Below, piece after piece: positions 47,961 to 60,582 of a stretch of DNA of 64,000 nucleotides. The translations under genes were made by a program, and so were the position numbers. Under the pieces are notes generated by a model. It saw only the letters and a program-made list of their open reading frames with translations. It searched no databases and was not told where the DNA came from. Positions within the stretch are counted from its first letter, which is position 1. Each line of letters starts with the position of its first letter. Origin of the DNA: Chrysomallon squamiferum (lineage: Eukaryota > Mollusca > Gastropoda > Neomphalida > Peltospiridae); the NCBI GenBank assembly GCA_012295275.1, contig CM022673.1, positions 24,722,261 through 24,786,260 of the forward strand. Reading direction: 5' to 3'.

Positions 47961-47981
47961 TTTAGCCAGGTGTGCTGTTTG

Positions 47982-48032
<51 letters not shown>
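47982..48032. repeat. poly(A) tract, ~51 A
   Basis: Unbroken A run directly after the transposase remnant. It may be a simple-repeat expansion or a retroposed tail. An (AAT)n tract follows at about 48182-48223. Confidence 0.9.
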
Positions 48033-48035
<3 letters not shown>

Positions 48036-48178
48036 CCTGAAATGTCTGAGCCCATCCCAGCTTGTGATAGTCGGATCAGCTCTTTTCCCTTTGATCTAAG
48101 ACTACTATACAATCGATTGTTTATTTTTAGAAAGTCTGTATCATTTGTAAGATAAATTATATTTAAATGTCCTGTTTT

Positions 48179-48225
<47 letters not shown>

Positions 48226-48324
48226 TTTATATAGTTTTTGTAATAACAACAATTGTAACCAATCGTATAATTTAAAATATTTACTCCGTATAGTGGCGGC
48301 AATGTAATTATGTTATCGTGCTTC

Positions 48325-48347
48325 GCGCCAAATTCGAAGATGGCAGC
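48325..48347 (+). promoter_or_regulatory. CHAF1A promoter: E2F-type site, TTCGAA, YY1-like site
   Basis: GCGCCAAA (inverse TTTGGCGC, the E2F consensus) at 48325-48332, directly followed by TTCGAA (48333-48338) and AAGATGGCAG (48338-48347, YY1-like), about 100 bp before the CHAF1A ATG. Sites are seen; function is inferred. Confidence 0.5.
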
Positions 48348-48445
48348 GTAAAGTTAAATGCAAGACATTTTATGTATTTTAGAAAAATAAGACTTTGCTC
48401 TTAATTTTTTTCACCATAAACCCGAATGTATAATTTATTGTGAAA

Positions 48446-51400
48446 ATGGCCAAAGCAGATGATCGTGTCCAACGTAATGTTTTTGGTGAGTTTTTCATCT
48501 GTATGCTGTAAAAAAAAAAGAGAAAAAAGTGTAATGGGAAATTGACAACAAAGTAAAATAATAATAATAATAAAAAAAAATTAAAAATTAAATCCACAGG
48601 CAAGATAATGAAAAGACAAGTTTATCAAACAAATCCTTTGGAAAGGATGAAATGGTCTAGTCAGTAACATAGTAGGGAAATACATTACTACATTTGTGAT
48701 CATTTGGTTATTGACAGACGACAATCCATGTAAATTACATAATTAGTAAGGTGAAACTACTGTGTAAAGCAACGAATATGTTAATTTCCAGTCGTGGTAT
48801 CAGTCATAAAAGTAACAGAAGTTGTATATTAAACTGATATTTAATGTTATAAAAGTATAATTTAGTATAAACTATAAATATAATATTAGTCACTAACGCG
48901 ATGGAGTGAAATCGTGAATTTGTTCTGGAATGGTGATTAGTCTGGAAGATGAGGCTCCAAAATAATTATTATTTTATAACAGAATTTCTTTACAATGGTG
49001 GGTAATGAAATATGGTGTTTTTATTTTGTTACTTTCTTAATTTTTTTTTTTTTTCTTTTTAATTATTATTATTTTTTATTATTATTATTTTTTTTTTTTT
49101 TTCTTTGTATAAATCATTATGATATATATCTATTTTTCAGGTGAAGTGCAGACTCCTACACCTCCAAAGAAATTGAAGCAAGGTAACCAAATAAATGTTT
49201 CTAAATTTTCATTTTGATCAGCATAATGCATTTCTTCAGATACTGTACAAACTAAATATCTACATTTTTGTTTTTTTACCACATAATTCATGCAGGAGCG
49301 AATAATAATTATTATTATTATTATTATTTTTTTTTTTTTTACAGCAAAACTATGGTTTCACACAGTGGATCATGAAATTAAGAACCCAAAGAACTTGGAA
49401 TCGAGGAAAAGAAAACAATCAGATCTTGAATCGATAAGTGAAATACCTTCAAAGATCATTAAGTCTGTAATAGTTGATAAAACCAATGCAGAAAATGTTA
49501 TGCCTAAAATCAGGATGGGCAAGGCAAGCCACAGTTCTGGCATAGAAGAAAATAAAAAGATTGTAGAGACAAATGATAATGAAGTGAGTTCCACCTCAGA
49601 AGCAGACACCTTGATGTCAAGTAAAAAACTAAAAGAAAGAAATTTGAGTAATCAGGAAGAGATTTCATCTACCTATGAAGTCATTGACTTAACATTTTCT
49701 GATGAAGAGAAAGCAGAGGTTGTCTCCACAACAAAGTCAAATGTTGCTCTGATTGATTCCCTTACAACAGATGATCTTAATGTAGTTGCCAAAAGAAACT
49801 GAGGAAAAGAAAGGTTTGACTTTTTCATCTGAGATACTGGCAGTTCAGAATGTTACTTTGCTAAATGAAAACAAACTTGTATCTGAAGAACAAGCTAAGA
49901 ATGGAAATGATATTGAATCTTCTAAAGAGCTCATTAAGAATGTAAATGATGTTGAATCTTCTAAAGAGCAAACTAAGGATGTAAATGATGTTGTATGTTC
50001 TAAACAGCACACTAAGGATGGAAACAAAATTGAACCTTCTGAAGAATACACTAAGAATGTAAATGAAACTGAATCTTTCAAAGAGCACACAAATGATGTT
50101 GAATCTTCTAAAGAATACGCTAAGAATGTAAATGATGCTGAATCTTCTAAAGGACGCACAAATGATGTTCAATCTTCTAAAGAGCACATTAAGAATGTAA
50201 ATGATGCTGAATCTTCTAAAGGATGCACAAATGATGTTCAATCTTCTAAAGAGCACATTAAGAACATAAATGATAGTGAATCTTCTAAAGGACACACAAA
50301 TGATGTTCAATCTTCTAAAGAGCACATTAAGAATGTAAATGATACTGAATCTTCAAAAGCGCACACTAAGAATGTAAACAATATTGAGTGTTCCAAAGAG
50401 CATATTAAGAATGTAAACGAGGTTGAATGTTCCAAAAAGCTCATTAAAAGTGGAAATGAAGTTGAATCTTCGAAAAAGCACACAAATGATGTTGAATGTT
50501 CCAAAGAACACACCAAGAATGTAAACAATGTTGAATCTTCTAAAGATCACTCTAAGAATGGAATCAGTATGGACTGTTCTGAAGAACATACTGTAACAGA
50601 AACAAAACTAACACATACAGAAGAGCTGGATAAGAATGAAAATATTCAGCTTTCCAGTGCAGCCACATCTGATCATCCACGTGACAGTTCTGTGATTGCA
50701 GCTAATGTTTTAACAAAACAGCCAGACAATAATCAGTCCAGTGAACTGGACATGTGTTTGAGTATTTCTGAAACTAAAGAAAGTAATGAGGAGCATATAA
50801 TTAGCCTTGATGATATTTCTGTTAGCAAAACCGAAATCAGTCAAAATTCAAGCAAAGAGGATGCAGACATGTCTGTTGAGAAAAATTCAGATAGTGAAAA
50901 TGAAGGTTTGTTATTCATGTACACAACTGCTAAATGAACGATGAAATGTGAAATTAATTTTGTTAAATTCTCAAGGATGTAATAACATTTTTGACATATT
51001 TTCTCACAAAATGATCCAATTATTTTACACATCTTTTAAAGGTGATGAAATTGGAGAATGAAAATTACTCTTATTGACTAAATCCAATTTTGAAATGATC
51101 TACACACCACTTTATTCATTTGTTTTGTAGTTAAATACATTTTCCTAACAAGTTATTCAGATTTAAATTATGAACACAATGCAAAATTAATATGTAAAAT
51201 GATCTGTAAATAATGTTGAAAATTGCATTCTTAAAAACATCAGAAAATAGAACGTTTTGTTGTGAGTATTAATTACTATTTTATTCTTCATTATAAAAAC
51301 AGACAAACTGAACATATAAATTAGATCTTTTAAAAAAAAAAAAAAAAAAAATGTGTTTGACATGTTTTGATTTATTGTAGCTGACCTATCTGATATAGAA

Positions 51401-53730
51401 GTCATGCAAACAAGTTTTCACAATTCTTCAACATCATCTGCAAAAAGTGATGAGTCATTCAGTGAGACAACATTCTCATCATCTCTGTCTGACAACAAGG
51501 AGAAAACTAAACATATTACCTCAACACCAACAAGTAAAACAAAAAGTTCAAAGGTAAATTAATATTTAAAATTTATTTGTGTGTATGTGTTTTGTGTTGA
51601 TGTTAGTGTCCAAGATAAATACACGCATAAACACACATTCATATGATTTTCATATTTATATTATTATACTCATGGATTTAAAATGGATATGAAAGATGAT
51701 ACATTAAAAAAAAAAAAAACCTAAATTTAAGCTGATATTACTAAATAAAAGACAGAATGAGAAAGCTATGAAGGATTGTGAATAACGATAATTGTCTTAC
51801 GATAATTACTTTTACTAGCATTCTTCTTAAAGGCTTTGTTAGTGGATTTGAAATATCTGAGAAGTTTTGACAAAGCTTTCCACTGTTTGTTAATACTTTT
51901 ATCAATCCTCTCTGTCAGATGTCTGAATCAAGAAAACAAGAACGTAAAACAGCCAGTGAGAAAAGAAGAAAAATGCGTGAAACAGAACGACTGGAAAAGA
52001 TGAAGAAAAAAGAAGCAGAAAAATTACAGAAACAACAAGAAAGGGTAAAAACAAAATACTACAATCACCTGAAAAATTCAGCAGATGTAAACTGTTTACC
52101 TACATAGATCAAAAGTGGAGAAAAAAAGTCAGTACTGAGGAATTGCTATGATAATACATATTTTATATTTTATCTTAGGAAAATTAGGAATCTTCTATTA
52201 GGAAAATATAAATTTAAAAGAAAAACAAATTTGAGTATAAAATGTTATCAGGAAATCTGTAAAATTTACTTGTGTCATCTGTTAGCACTATCACATTTAC
52301 AATTATTTTATGAACAGATGAAAAGGGAAAAAGAAAGACTAGAAAAAAAGGCACAGTTAGAACAACAGAAACAGGAGAAACTACAAGAAAAGATGGAAGA
52401 AAAAAGGAGAAAACAAGAATTAATAATGTGACTACAATACTTTTTCATTTGATTACTATTTATAATAAATAAAAACATTTTTTTAAAGGATTCTTTGATT
52501 CAATCAGAGAGTTTCAAATTAATAATCTGATTATAAGTTAAATATGAAAACAAGAAAAAGTGCATCTTATTTATTTCTGAGATAAAGCTTTGAGGTGTGA
52601 TGGCACTAGACAATTGCACCAACAAACAAACAATATATGGACACACATACCTAAACTACAAATGTGTCTACTTAACAAATATATAAAAAACTCATGTGCA
52701 TGTTAAAATAATTAATTCATCCAGTAATGATTTTCATATTGTCCATGATAATTGTCCATCATAATATTTGTGCAGTTAATTTAGTTTTGCCCAGTGACAA
52801 TAGCACTTCTATTTCTACCCTGTAAAACATCCATTTATTAAAATCACTTATTATTAAAAAGTATTTGTATAATTTTAGTGCAAAGATTGAAGAAAGAAAG
52901 AAACGTGAAGAAGAAAAGCGGATAAAAGAAGAGGAAAGAAAGAAAGAAGAAGAGGAAAAGGTATTGTTACTCCAGTAATTGATGGTATTTTACTTTGTTC
53001 TTGCACTATCAGTTTTTTTTATGTAGGAACACTTCCTTTTAAAAATTATATATAAGTTTGTATACATAATGTAAGGAATTGTTTTAATAAACTGAATAAT
53101 GGAACTTAGTGAAGAAAGCAGTGGGGATAGTAATTTTTTATTTCATTAAAATATATAAATTACATCTGTAATAATGTTACTCAAACAATATTCCCTGTAA
53201 AAGATCTCACCAGTGATCCAACAGTACATTTTACTAAACATTTACTATCTTTCATTCTCCACTTTTTTTTCTTCTTTTTTTTCCCTCATAATTTGCTGTC
53301 TCTGGAGTAGTGTGCCTGTGAAATTAATTTAGCTTTGTTTTTATTACTTTATTTATGTTACTTTTAAAAAAAAGAAATTATCATTTTCGAAAACAACACT
53401 TTCATTATACTACATTAACTTGTTTTGTTTCTCAGGTTAAAAAACGACAGAAGGTCGAACAAGCATTTTCACGTTTTTTCATTAAACCAAAGATGCCGTC
53501 ACAAAAGGTAAGCCTTTAAATTATTAATACTATATTAATTACATAAATTTTATTTCCAACTGTAAGATAAATTTGGATTTTAATTTTAAAGTTACAGTTT
53601 TATCCTAACTTTTATATGAAAACAGACATTAATTTAATGTTAGTGCTTGAGGTTATTAGGTTTGTTTCAGCTATGTTTTCTTATAATTCAGATTACTTAC
53701 AAGGATCCATTTATTCTGAGTTTATTTTTA

Positions 53731-53776
<46 letters not shown>

Positions 53777-56700
53777 TAATAATTAAATCCTTCAGCCCAA
53801 AGAATCAGTTTCCAGTTTCTTCATGCCATTTGAGGTGAAGAGTGGCATGGTTTTGGCTCCAGTTACTCGCAGGACAGTTACTGATGAACAGCTGCTCTAT
53901 CTTGATCAGTGTTTACAAATGCAGGTCAGCAGATTTTATTTTTAATTCTTTTTTAAAAAATTATTATTCATAAATTGTTTACTAATTAAGTGATTATCAT
54001 CAACGATTTATAATATAAATAAACTTCTGTCATGCACACACAATTATTGTTTTGTAATCTCAAACAGTGATAACAATTGTTGTTATGTTTTGTGTTTCAG
54101 AAAGCCGATCAACTGTATCTGAGTGAAATAAAGCAGAGTGGATATAGATTTGGGAAAGCCACCAAAACAGTACTACCGTAAGAAATTACACAGTTTGTTT
54201 TTATTAATAAAATCTGATATATTTTCATTTATAAAAAATATAATAATAAACAGTACGGAAAACAGATGAAAGAATTAAAACTAAAAAATATTTCCTGTAA
54301 TTAAAACCAAAACATAACAAAGGAGAAGTAATTAAGAAAAATCACCATTACATCCGAGTGCACAGCCAAAACCTTAAACATTTTTTTTTTTTAAATGTAA
54401 TACATAATTTTATATACATATTTGTAGCATACATTTGACTTGGGGAAAATCTGCTAATATTAATCTATATTTATGTTTTACAGCAGACCAAGTGATGAAA
54501 TGGAAATTGTTGAGATTGATCCAGGAATTAGTAGAATTACGTACCGTGCAAAATTCCTGTCATTCCACTCCAACTACAGGCCTCCCTACTATGGCACGTG
54601 GAGAAAGAAAAGTAAATTTTTAACACCGAGAAATCCTTTCAAGAAAGATGATGTAAGTAAAAAAGAAAAAACTGTATTTTTGTAATGGTCTAGTGCTAGT
54701 TTATGTCATTCATAATTTCTGTAATTGTGTATAATTTTTATTTAAACAAAATGTGTCTCAATCTCTTGAAGAGGAAATTTATAGTTTTTGAAAATAGATG
54801 TTAAAAATATGTTGTAAAACAGTTTTAACAGAACTTCACTGTGGTCTTACAAAGATGTTGTTTTCCATTGTAGGAGATGCTTGACTATGAAGTGGACAGT
54901 GATGATGAATGGGAAGAAGATGAACCAGGAGAAAGTGTTGAAAACTCTGAGGTGTGATATTTGTGACTATTCATACATATTCCAAACACTTAATTATGTT
55001 TTTGTTTTTTTGTTTTTGAACATTTTTTATTATTTTAATTTATTACACAAACAGATCAGTAACTAGGGATGATGATAAACTACATGCTTTAATATTGAAT
55101 TGTTTGACATAAATTACTTGCCAGGTTAAATGTTAGTAAATTTACAAACTCTGTATCTTTCTGCATTAGTCACTTAGCAAACACAAATTTGGTGGACTAC
55201 TTACTTCTAATACAAGAACTTCTATAGACAAATGGTAGGTTGTCTTGTAAAAAGCTTGCCCAAGGCACAAATATCCATGTTTTGACTGCATATAGCATCA
55301 AAAAATAATAATTGTAATAACATTACACTTCCATTTGTTATTTTGTTTTTCCATAGGTAACAGATAGTTACTGAAAATGTTTCTGTTTTGTCAGAGTAAG
55401 ATGGCAGAAATTTCTTTTGTGATTACAGGGTGAAGAAGAGAAGGATGCAGAAGAGGACGAGGAGGAAGATGATGATGGCTGGATGGTGCCTCACGGCCAC
55501 TTGTCAGAGGATGAACTGTGTGAAGAAGATGAAGAGGTAAACTGTTCAGTAACAGCTGGGTTTCGTAATTCACTTACAACTGTAGTATTTGATACCAGTA
55601 GTTTTTTATTTATATTATTTTTGTTTATTTATTTATTTTAGAAGCCATAGGACTTTGCAGAATGGATAAAAATGTGTTTTATTATTATTTTATATTTATT
55701 TATATACACATACATTTCTTTTTCTTCCTTTCTTTCTTTGTTTGTTTGTCAGAATTAAAATCATTGTGTATTTAAATACTGATCCATTTTCCAGGTTACA
55801 CCTGAAGTTTTGAAAGCACGACAGATGGCCAAAGCAGAAGCTTGGGAAGCTGAACTAAAACGAAAGCATCAGCCAGTTGTTCCCATCGTTATTGGCTGTA
55901 TATGGGAGGCTGACTCAGTATCTGGCAGCAATGTGCAAAAACTTGAACAGTTTAAGGTTAGTTCTTTTAAACAAATTTGTCATTTTTGAGGTGTTGTAGA
56001 AAATTTCTAATGCAGTATAATTTGTTCTTATTTTTACTTGTTTTTACCTCTTTTTTCTTTTTCTTTCATTCCTTAACTGTAAAGTGTACCTTTTTAAAAA
56101 TTGTAATATCTGTATGGTTCAGTGTTATTTATTTTAAAAAGTGAATGTGGACTAATGAAATTGTTATGATGGAAAGGATAAAACTAACTGACATGCAGAT
56201 CACTTTCAAATAATAAATGTATTTAGGCCATAATTGTTTTCACTTATGGTAATACTTCATGTCACAGCAGATCATATGCTCATCCTTGTAATTTCATTAA
56301 AATGAAGAAACATTTAATCTGGGATTTGTTTCATTTTATCATTAATAAACACTCCTTTTGTTTTGAAGCTAATTGATTGTTGACACTTTATCATATACCT
56401 TTCTTTCTTAGGCTGTTTTTCTTGTGTCTGTCATTCCAATATCTTTAGTTAATGAAAATGTTGTGATTAACAAAGACTCTGAATCAGGAACACCAAACAG
56501 AGGTGCTTTGAAAAGGCCTGTACCTGAAGAAGGTTTGTGCTTAAGACAATTACTCTTTTTCTTATTAAATACAATCTCTATCTGTCTTAAAATGTCACGT
56601 TATCTATAATGAATAAAACTGTTAATGTAATCAGTCTTTTTGTAATACTAGCTTGCATGTGTGGGATATTTAAGTAATTATTTATAGAGTATATTTGTTA

Positions 56701-56858
56701 AAAATAAAATAGTGATCTTCAAAAAAAAATTTTTAAATGCCAACAATAACTTGATTTGTCATAAAATTATTTTTGCACTTTTTAATTTTTTTATTTACTC
56801 ATAAGTTTGTAAACAGTCTGTATGATTATTTAATATAGATGTTTAGTCATTTTAATTG

Positions 56859-56889
<31 letters not shown>

Positions 56890-57836
56890 CTCTCCCAGCT
56901 ATTCCATACTTGATACGTCTGTTACATGGTAATAGCATTGGTATTAAAAAAATTGTAGAAGAGTTTCAGCTGTTTTGGCAACTGAAAAACAATCCCAAAC
57001 TTGAGGATATTCCCTCAAAAGAACTTGAAAGTGAAAATGTAGAAAATAAATCAATTGATGAATCTGTTATGGATGATGGTGATCTAAAGGAAACAGGTGA
57101 TACTTCAATTTCAAAAAGACAACTAGAGAAGAAAATTATGGCTATTGCCACGAGAGAGAAAAGACTGGACAAAAAGATTTGTTGGTTTGTGCATGAAAGT
57201 GTTCTGCAGCAGTATGGCTGTGAGGATATATCTCTACCAAACGTGTGGGAATACGTATCAAATGTTAAGAAATCACTGAAATCCTCAGATGAAACTCAGA
57301 AAAATCTTGCATCAGGCTTGTTTGAGGAATCCATGTTGGAGGAATGTGCACCAGTGGTAGAAAAATCAATTCCTAAAGATCAAAGATCGATTATGGATTT
57401 TGCTAAAAAAAATGTATCCATTGTTGTCAAAGATGTTGAAAAATCAGTTTCATCTGCTTCATCTTCCAGTAGTTTATCAACAACTCTAGTAAAATGTTTT
57501 CCAAATGATCAGCGCTCCATTATGGACTTCACTCTGAAACAACAGGTTAATGAGAAACCAAGTTCAATGAATACTGATTCACAGCAGCAAGTTTCAGTTC
57601 CTGCTTCTTTAGAAGTTCCGAAAGAAGCTCAGAATAAAATACCAAGTATATCAAAATCAGCTCTAGGTGGAATGAATGTTGTCGTTAATGTTAAAAAGGA
57701 AGTAATATCTGCGACTGAAGATATAAAAAAAGTTTCTGATTGCATATCAAAACCAACCATTTCAGAAACCAAAGAGTGTGAAATGGAGGTAGAAAATTCA
57801 ACCAGAGAGGACCAAGATTGCATCATAATTGAATAA
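48446..57836 (+). CDS. CHAF1A: chromatin assembly factor 1 subunit A (p150); two one-base frame breaks
   Basis: Exons: 48446-48485, 49141-49182, 49345-50905, 51381-51552, 51919-52044, 52318-52427, 52879-52960, 53436-53507, 53796-53924, 54101-54177, 54484-54652, 54874-54951, 55429-55536, 55795-55956, 56412-56532, 56899-57836 (about 1,328 codons; human 956 residues). Seen: disordered N terminus with a tandem-repeat array, the charged KER coiled coil (51919-52960), FSRFFIKPKMPSQK, SSFFMPFEVK, the middle domain ISRITYRAKFLSFHSNYRPP, a strongly acidic ED domain (VDSDDEWEEDEPGE, EEDEEEDDDGWMVPHG), a C-terminal winged-helix region and two QRSIMDF motifs. Known: CAF-1 deposits H3-H4 at replication forks with PCNA. 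Frame moves +1 at about 49791 (A4 run, stop at 49800 otherwise) and back at the end of exon 4 (about 51541, A4 run), so total length still divides by three. Confidence 0.9.
49906..50575 (+). repeat. coding tandem repeat in CHAF1A (39-bp and 30-bp units)
   Basis: About 18 units of the form N-D-V-E-S-S-K-E-H-T-K-N-V (13 residues), several shortened to 10 residues by loss of K-N-V. Three consecutive 10+13 dimers (about 50128-50335) form a 69-bp higher-order repeat. Hydrophobic frames on the minus strand here are shadows. Confidence 0.95.
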
Positions 57837-60582
57837 GTTAAAAACTTGATTCTCATTAAAAAAAAAAAGTTCTTTTCATTACATTATAAAGTAATTGGTA
57901 TCTTTTGTTTGTTTGTATATTTTTTTATTATTAAAATTCATCATGATAAATTTGACTAACTTGTGATAATACCAAATATGCAAAACCTCATTAATTTTTA
58001 ATTGTTTTTTATATAATATATTCAGATTATAGGACATTTTATTTTCCATCCTTTTGAGTTTTTCACATTTTATAAAACAAACAAGTGCCTCTTCGGTATA
58101 AAAAAAAAAAAATTTTGTAATGAACTTCACAGTTCAAATAATGTAAAGCTAACATGTACAGTAAAATGAACTTAATTATTTTATGTATTACAGAAAAATC
58201 ATGAATAGTAAATATGTTTAATTATATAACAATCTGATGAAATTGATTATTTACATTTTTTTACTTATTTTATATCGTTTTTAGGAATATCTAGTTAACC
58301 AAAATGTAGATACACCTGTAGCTAAAGTAGTTTATAGTAAACATTGAAGGAACTGTATCTGAAAAAAAAATGTTGTTACTATTAAAAAATGGAGAAATAA
58401 AATATGATATTCATTATTGTATTTACTGTGAATCTAAATTTTCAAAAGAAATAAATGATCTTCAGGATTCAAAGAGTGAAGAAAATTTTTATAATTTCAT
58501 CTAGCCTTTCTGTGTGACATGAAGTTTATCATACAATGTGGGAGTTAAAACTTTTGTTTGTTTCGTATCACCACTATTCAGCAAGCTTTATTTGAAAGTT
58601 GAATGGTTTAATATAGGTGTATAAGATGAAATGTGGTTTGCAGTGACACTTGTCATGAAAATTATTTCGATTGTTATATATGAGATTTTCAAACAATATT
58701 TATTTGACATATTCATCATCTGCAGTGTTTTAACATTGGTACAAATGCTCAATTTTTGATTGTAACAGAGTGTTAAATTAAGTTTTATGCTACAAATTAG
58801 ACTGAATAATATTTTATTGGAATTATTTACCATAAAATAAATGTCTATTATGTACATGATTTTTACTTATTTATTTATTTATTTATTATAATTATTTAAT
58901 TTCCAGTTGTTTAGACTGAATAGCAGATGTTAAAATTATTAGCTGCATTATAATAGTAATTCGCTTTCAATACTTGATATTAAGTTGGTATTAATCTATA
59001 ATTAATAAGGTTTTTAAGATGTGGACTAAAGTGTTTTTAGTCTAATATAGTTTAATTATATTATTTCAAAATTTTGTATTCAGAATTATTACTTCCAAGT
59101 GCTACTTTATAAATGATTAAAAAAAACAAAAACAAAAACAGAAAACAAATTTTGGATTTTGGTTTTTCTTTAGTTAATTATTGTTGCATTTTAAAAAGAA
59201 ATACAATTTCAAAGTCACGTGAACAATAAATACAAAATTATTCAGGAGTAAGTCAAAACTACATTCTAAAAACACTTTTTAAAAAGGTAACAAATTTGGA
59301 AATTTTTTAGTTTCATAGGAAAGTTGATTTCTTAGTGGCAAATATGACACAACTATGGAAATTTTCCTGTAACAATTCCAGTATTATTTAATACATTTCT
59401 ATTATGGAGTGAGCAGGAATGAAAAAGACTTGAAACATTCACACAACTAAAAGGAATTCTAATGATATTATAATAAAAAAAAAAAAAAAAAAGAAGAAGA
59501 AGAAGAGGAAATTATAATGAATAAAAAATGAATGAATGAATTAATAAAAAAAAAAAAAAAAAAAAAAAATCTATGAGTTAGAATCTATGATTCGTTATCT
59601 GTTATCACCATAATCACCTCAATGCAAACATTCAGAATTTAAATGAATTAAATATTAGTTTAATTATGTATATTTATGGGAAAAAAACGATTACTTTTGC
59701 TTTATTAATGAAATTATTAATCATAAAAAAAATATAAAAAAAAATAGTGTAATACATATAATTCGGCATAGTTGTGTTATAAATTAATGTTTAATGCCGC
59801 TTAGCGGAGTTATCACAACTTACCTTAAAATAAAAACAAATTATAATGTTCTTGTAACTGGTGGAAATGTATGTGAAAGAAATGTGAATGACGTCACAAT
59901 AGATACTAATAGACGGATGTCAAGATGCAGCAAAACGTCATTTGAATTTATGTTTTCAGTAACTTCTGTTAATCACTTCAAAATGTGAATTGTAGCGATA
60001 TAAAATAAAACTGAAGATTCATGTTTAGGCCATTTTTATTGTGTGTTTCGAGTTTCGTGACGTTTTTTTTTATTATTATTATTATTTAATCATTATTTTA
60101 TTTATTATTATTTTTAACTAAATCCATCCCTCCTCTGTTAGAAGTAAGATATTGTTAACACGCAGAACATATACATATATGTATATATAGGCCTACGCCT
60201 TTATATGAATTTTCTCCAATTATAAAATAAAATTCTTTCCAAAAATTAACTCTCTCTCTCTCTCCATTTATATATGGTCATTTCAAATTTCCTTGTTCTT
60301 TAAAAATTAAAACTACAATGCATCTAAGCTGTTCTCTAATAAGTTTTATCATTTTATCACTTATTAAAAAGTGAAATGCATATATAATAATATTTAATTA
60401 ATTTTTAATTTCTGTACGGGCAACATAATGACCTCAATTCAAATATTAGAAAAGAATTAGGAAAAATTCAACTTTTTATATAAATGTTTAGTCGTAATGA
60501 AATTAATTGTTCGTACATTTGCAAAAGGCACTCCGGAATTTATCACAGAAAACAATACTTCCGCTGTCAATTTCCGGTTGAA
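57837..60582. other. CHAF1A 3' UTR and intergenic region before PINX1
   Basis: AATAAA at 58396-58401 is a candidate CHAF1A poly(A) signal. Poly(A) tracts near 59477-59495 and 59546-59569. No further gene recognised. Confidence 0.55.

Noticed and set aside
47931-48226. Poly-Lys and poly-Phe proteins
   Set aside because: They come from the 51-A tract and the (AAT)n repeat.
49785-49805. Programmed +1 frameshift in CHAF1A
   Set aside because: AAA-A could in principle slip, but a second opposite shift is needed in exon 4 and no stimulatory structure is evident. A one-base error is simpler.
49845-50589. Repetitive hydrophobic proteins on minus within CHAF1A
   Set aside because: They are antisense shadows of the coding repeat. 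The + strand frame belongs to a conserved gene.
60484-60582. Longer PINX1 N terminus from an upstream in-frame ATG
   Set aside because: PINX1 orthologues start at the MxMLAE motif (60583). The upstream residues resemble nothing known.
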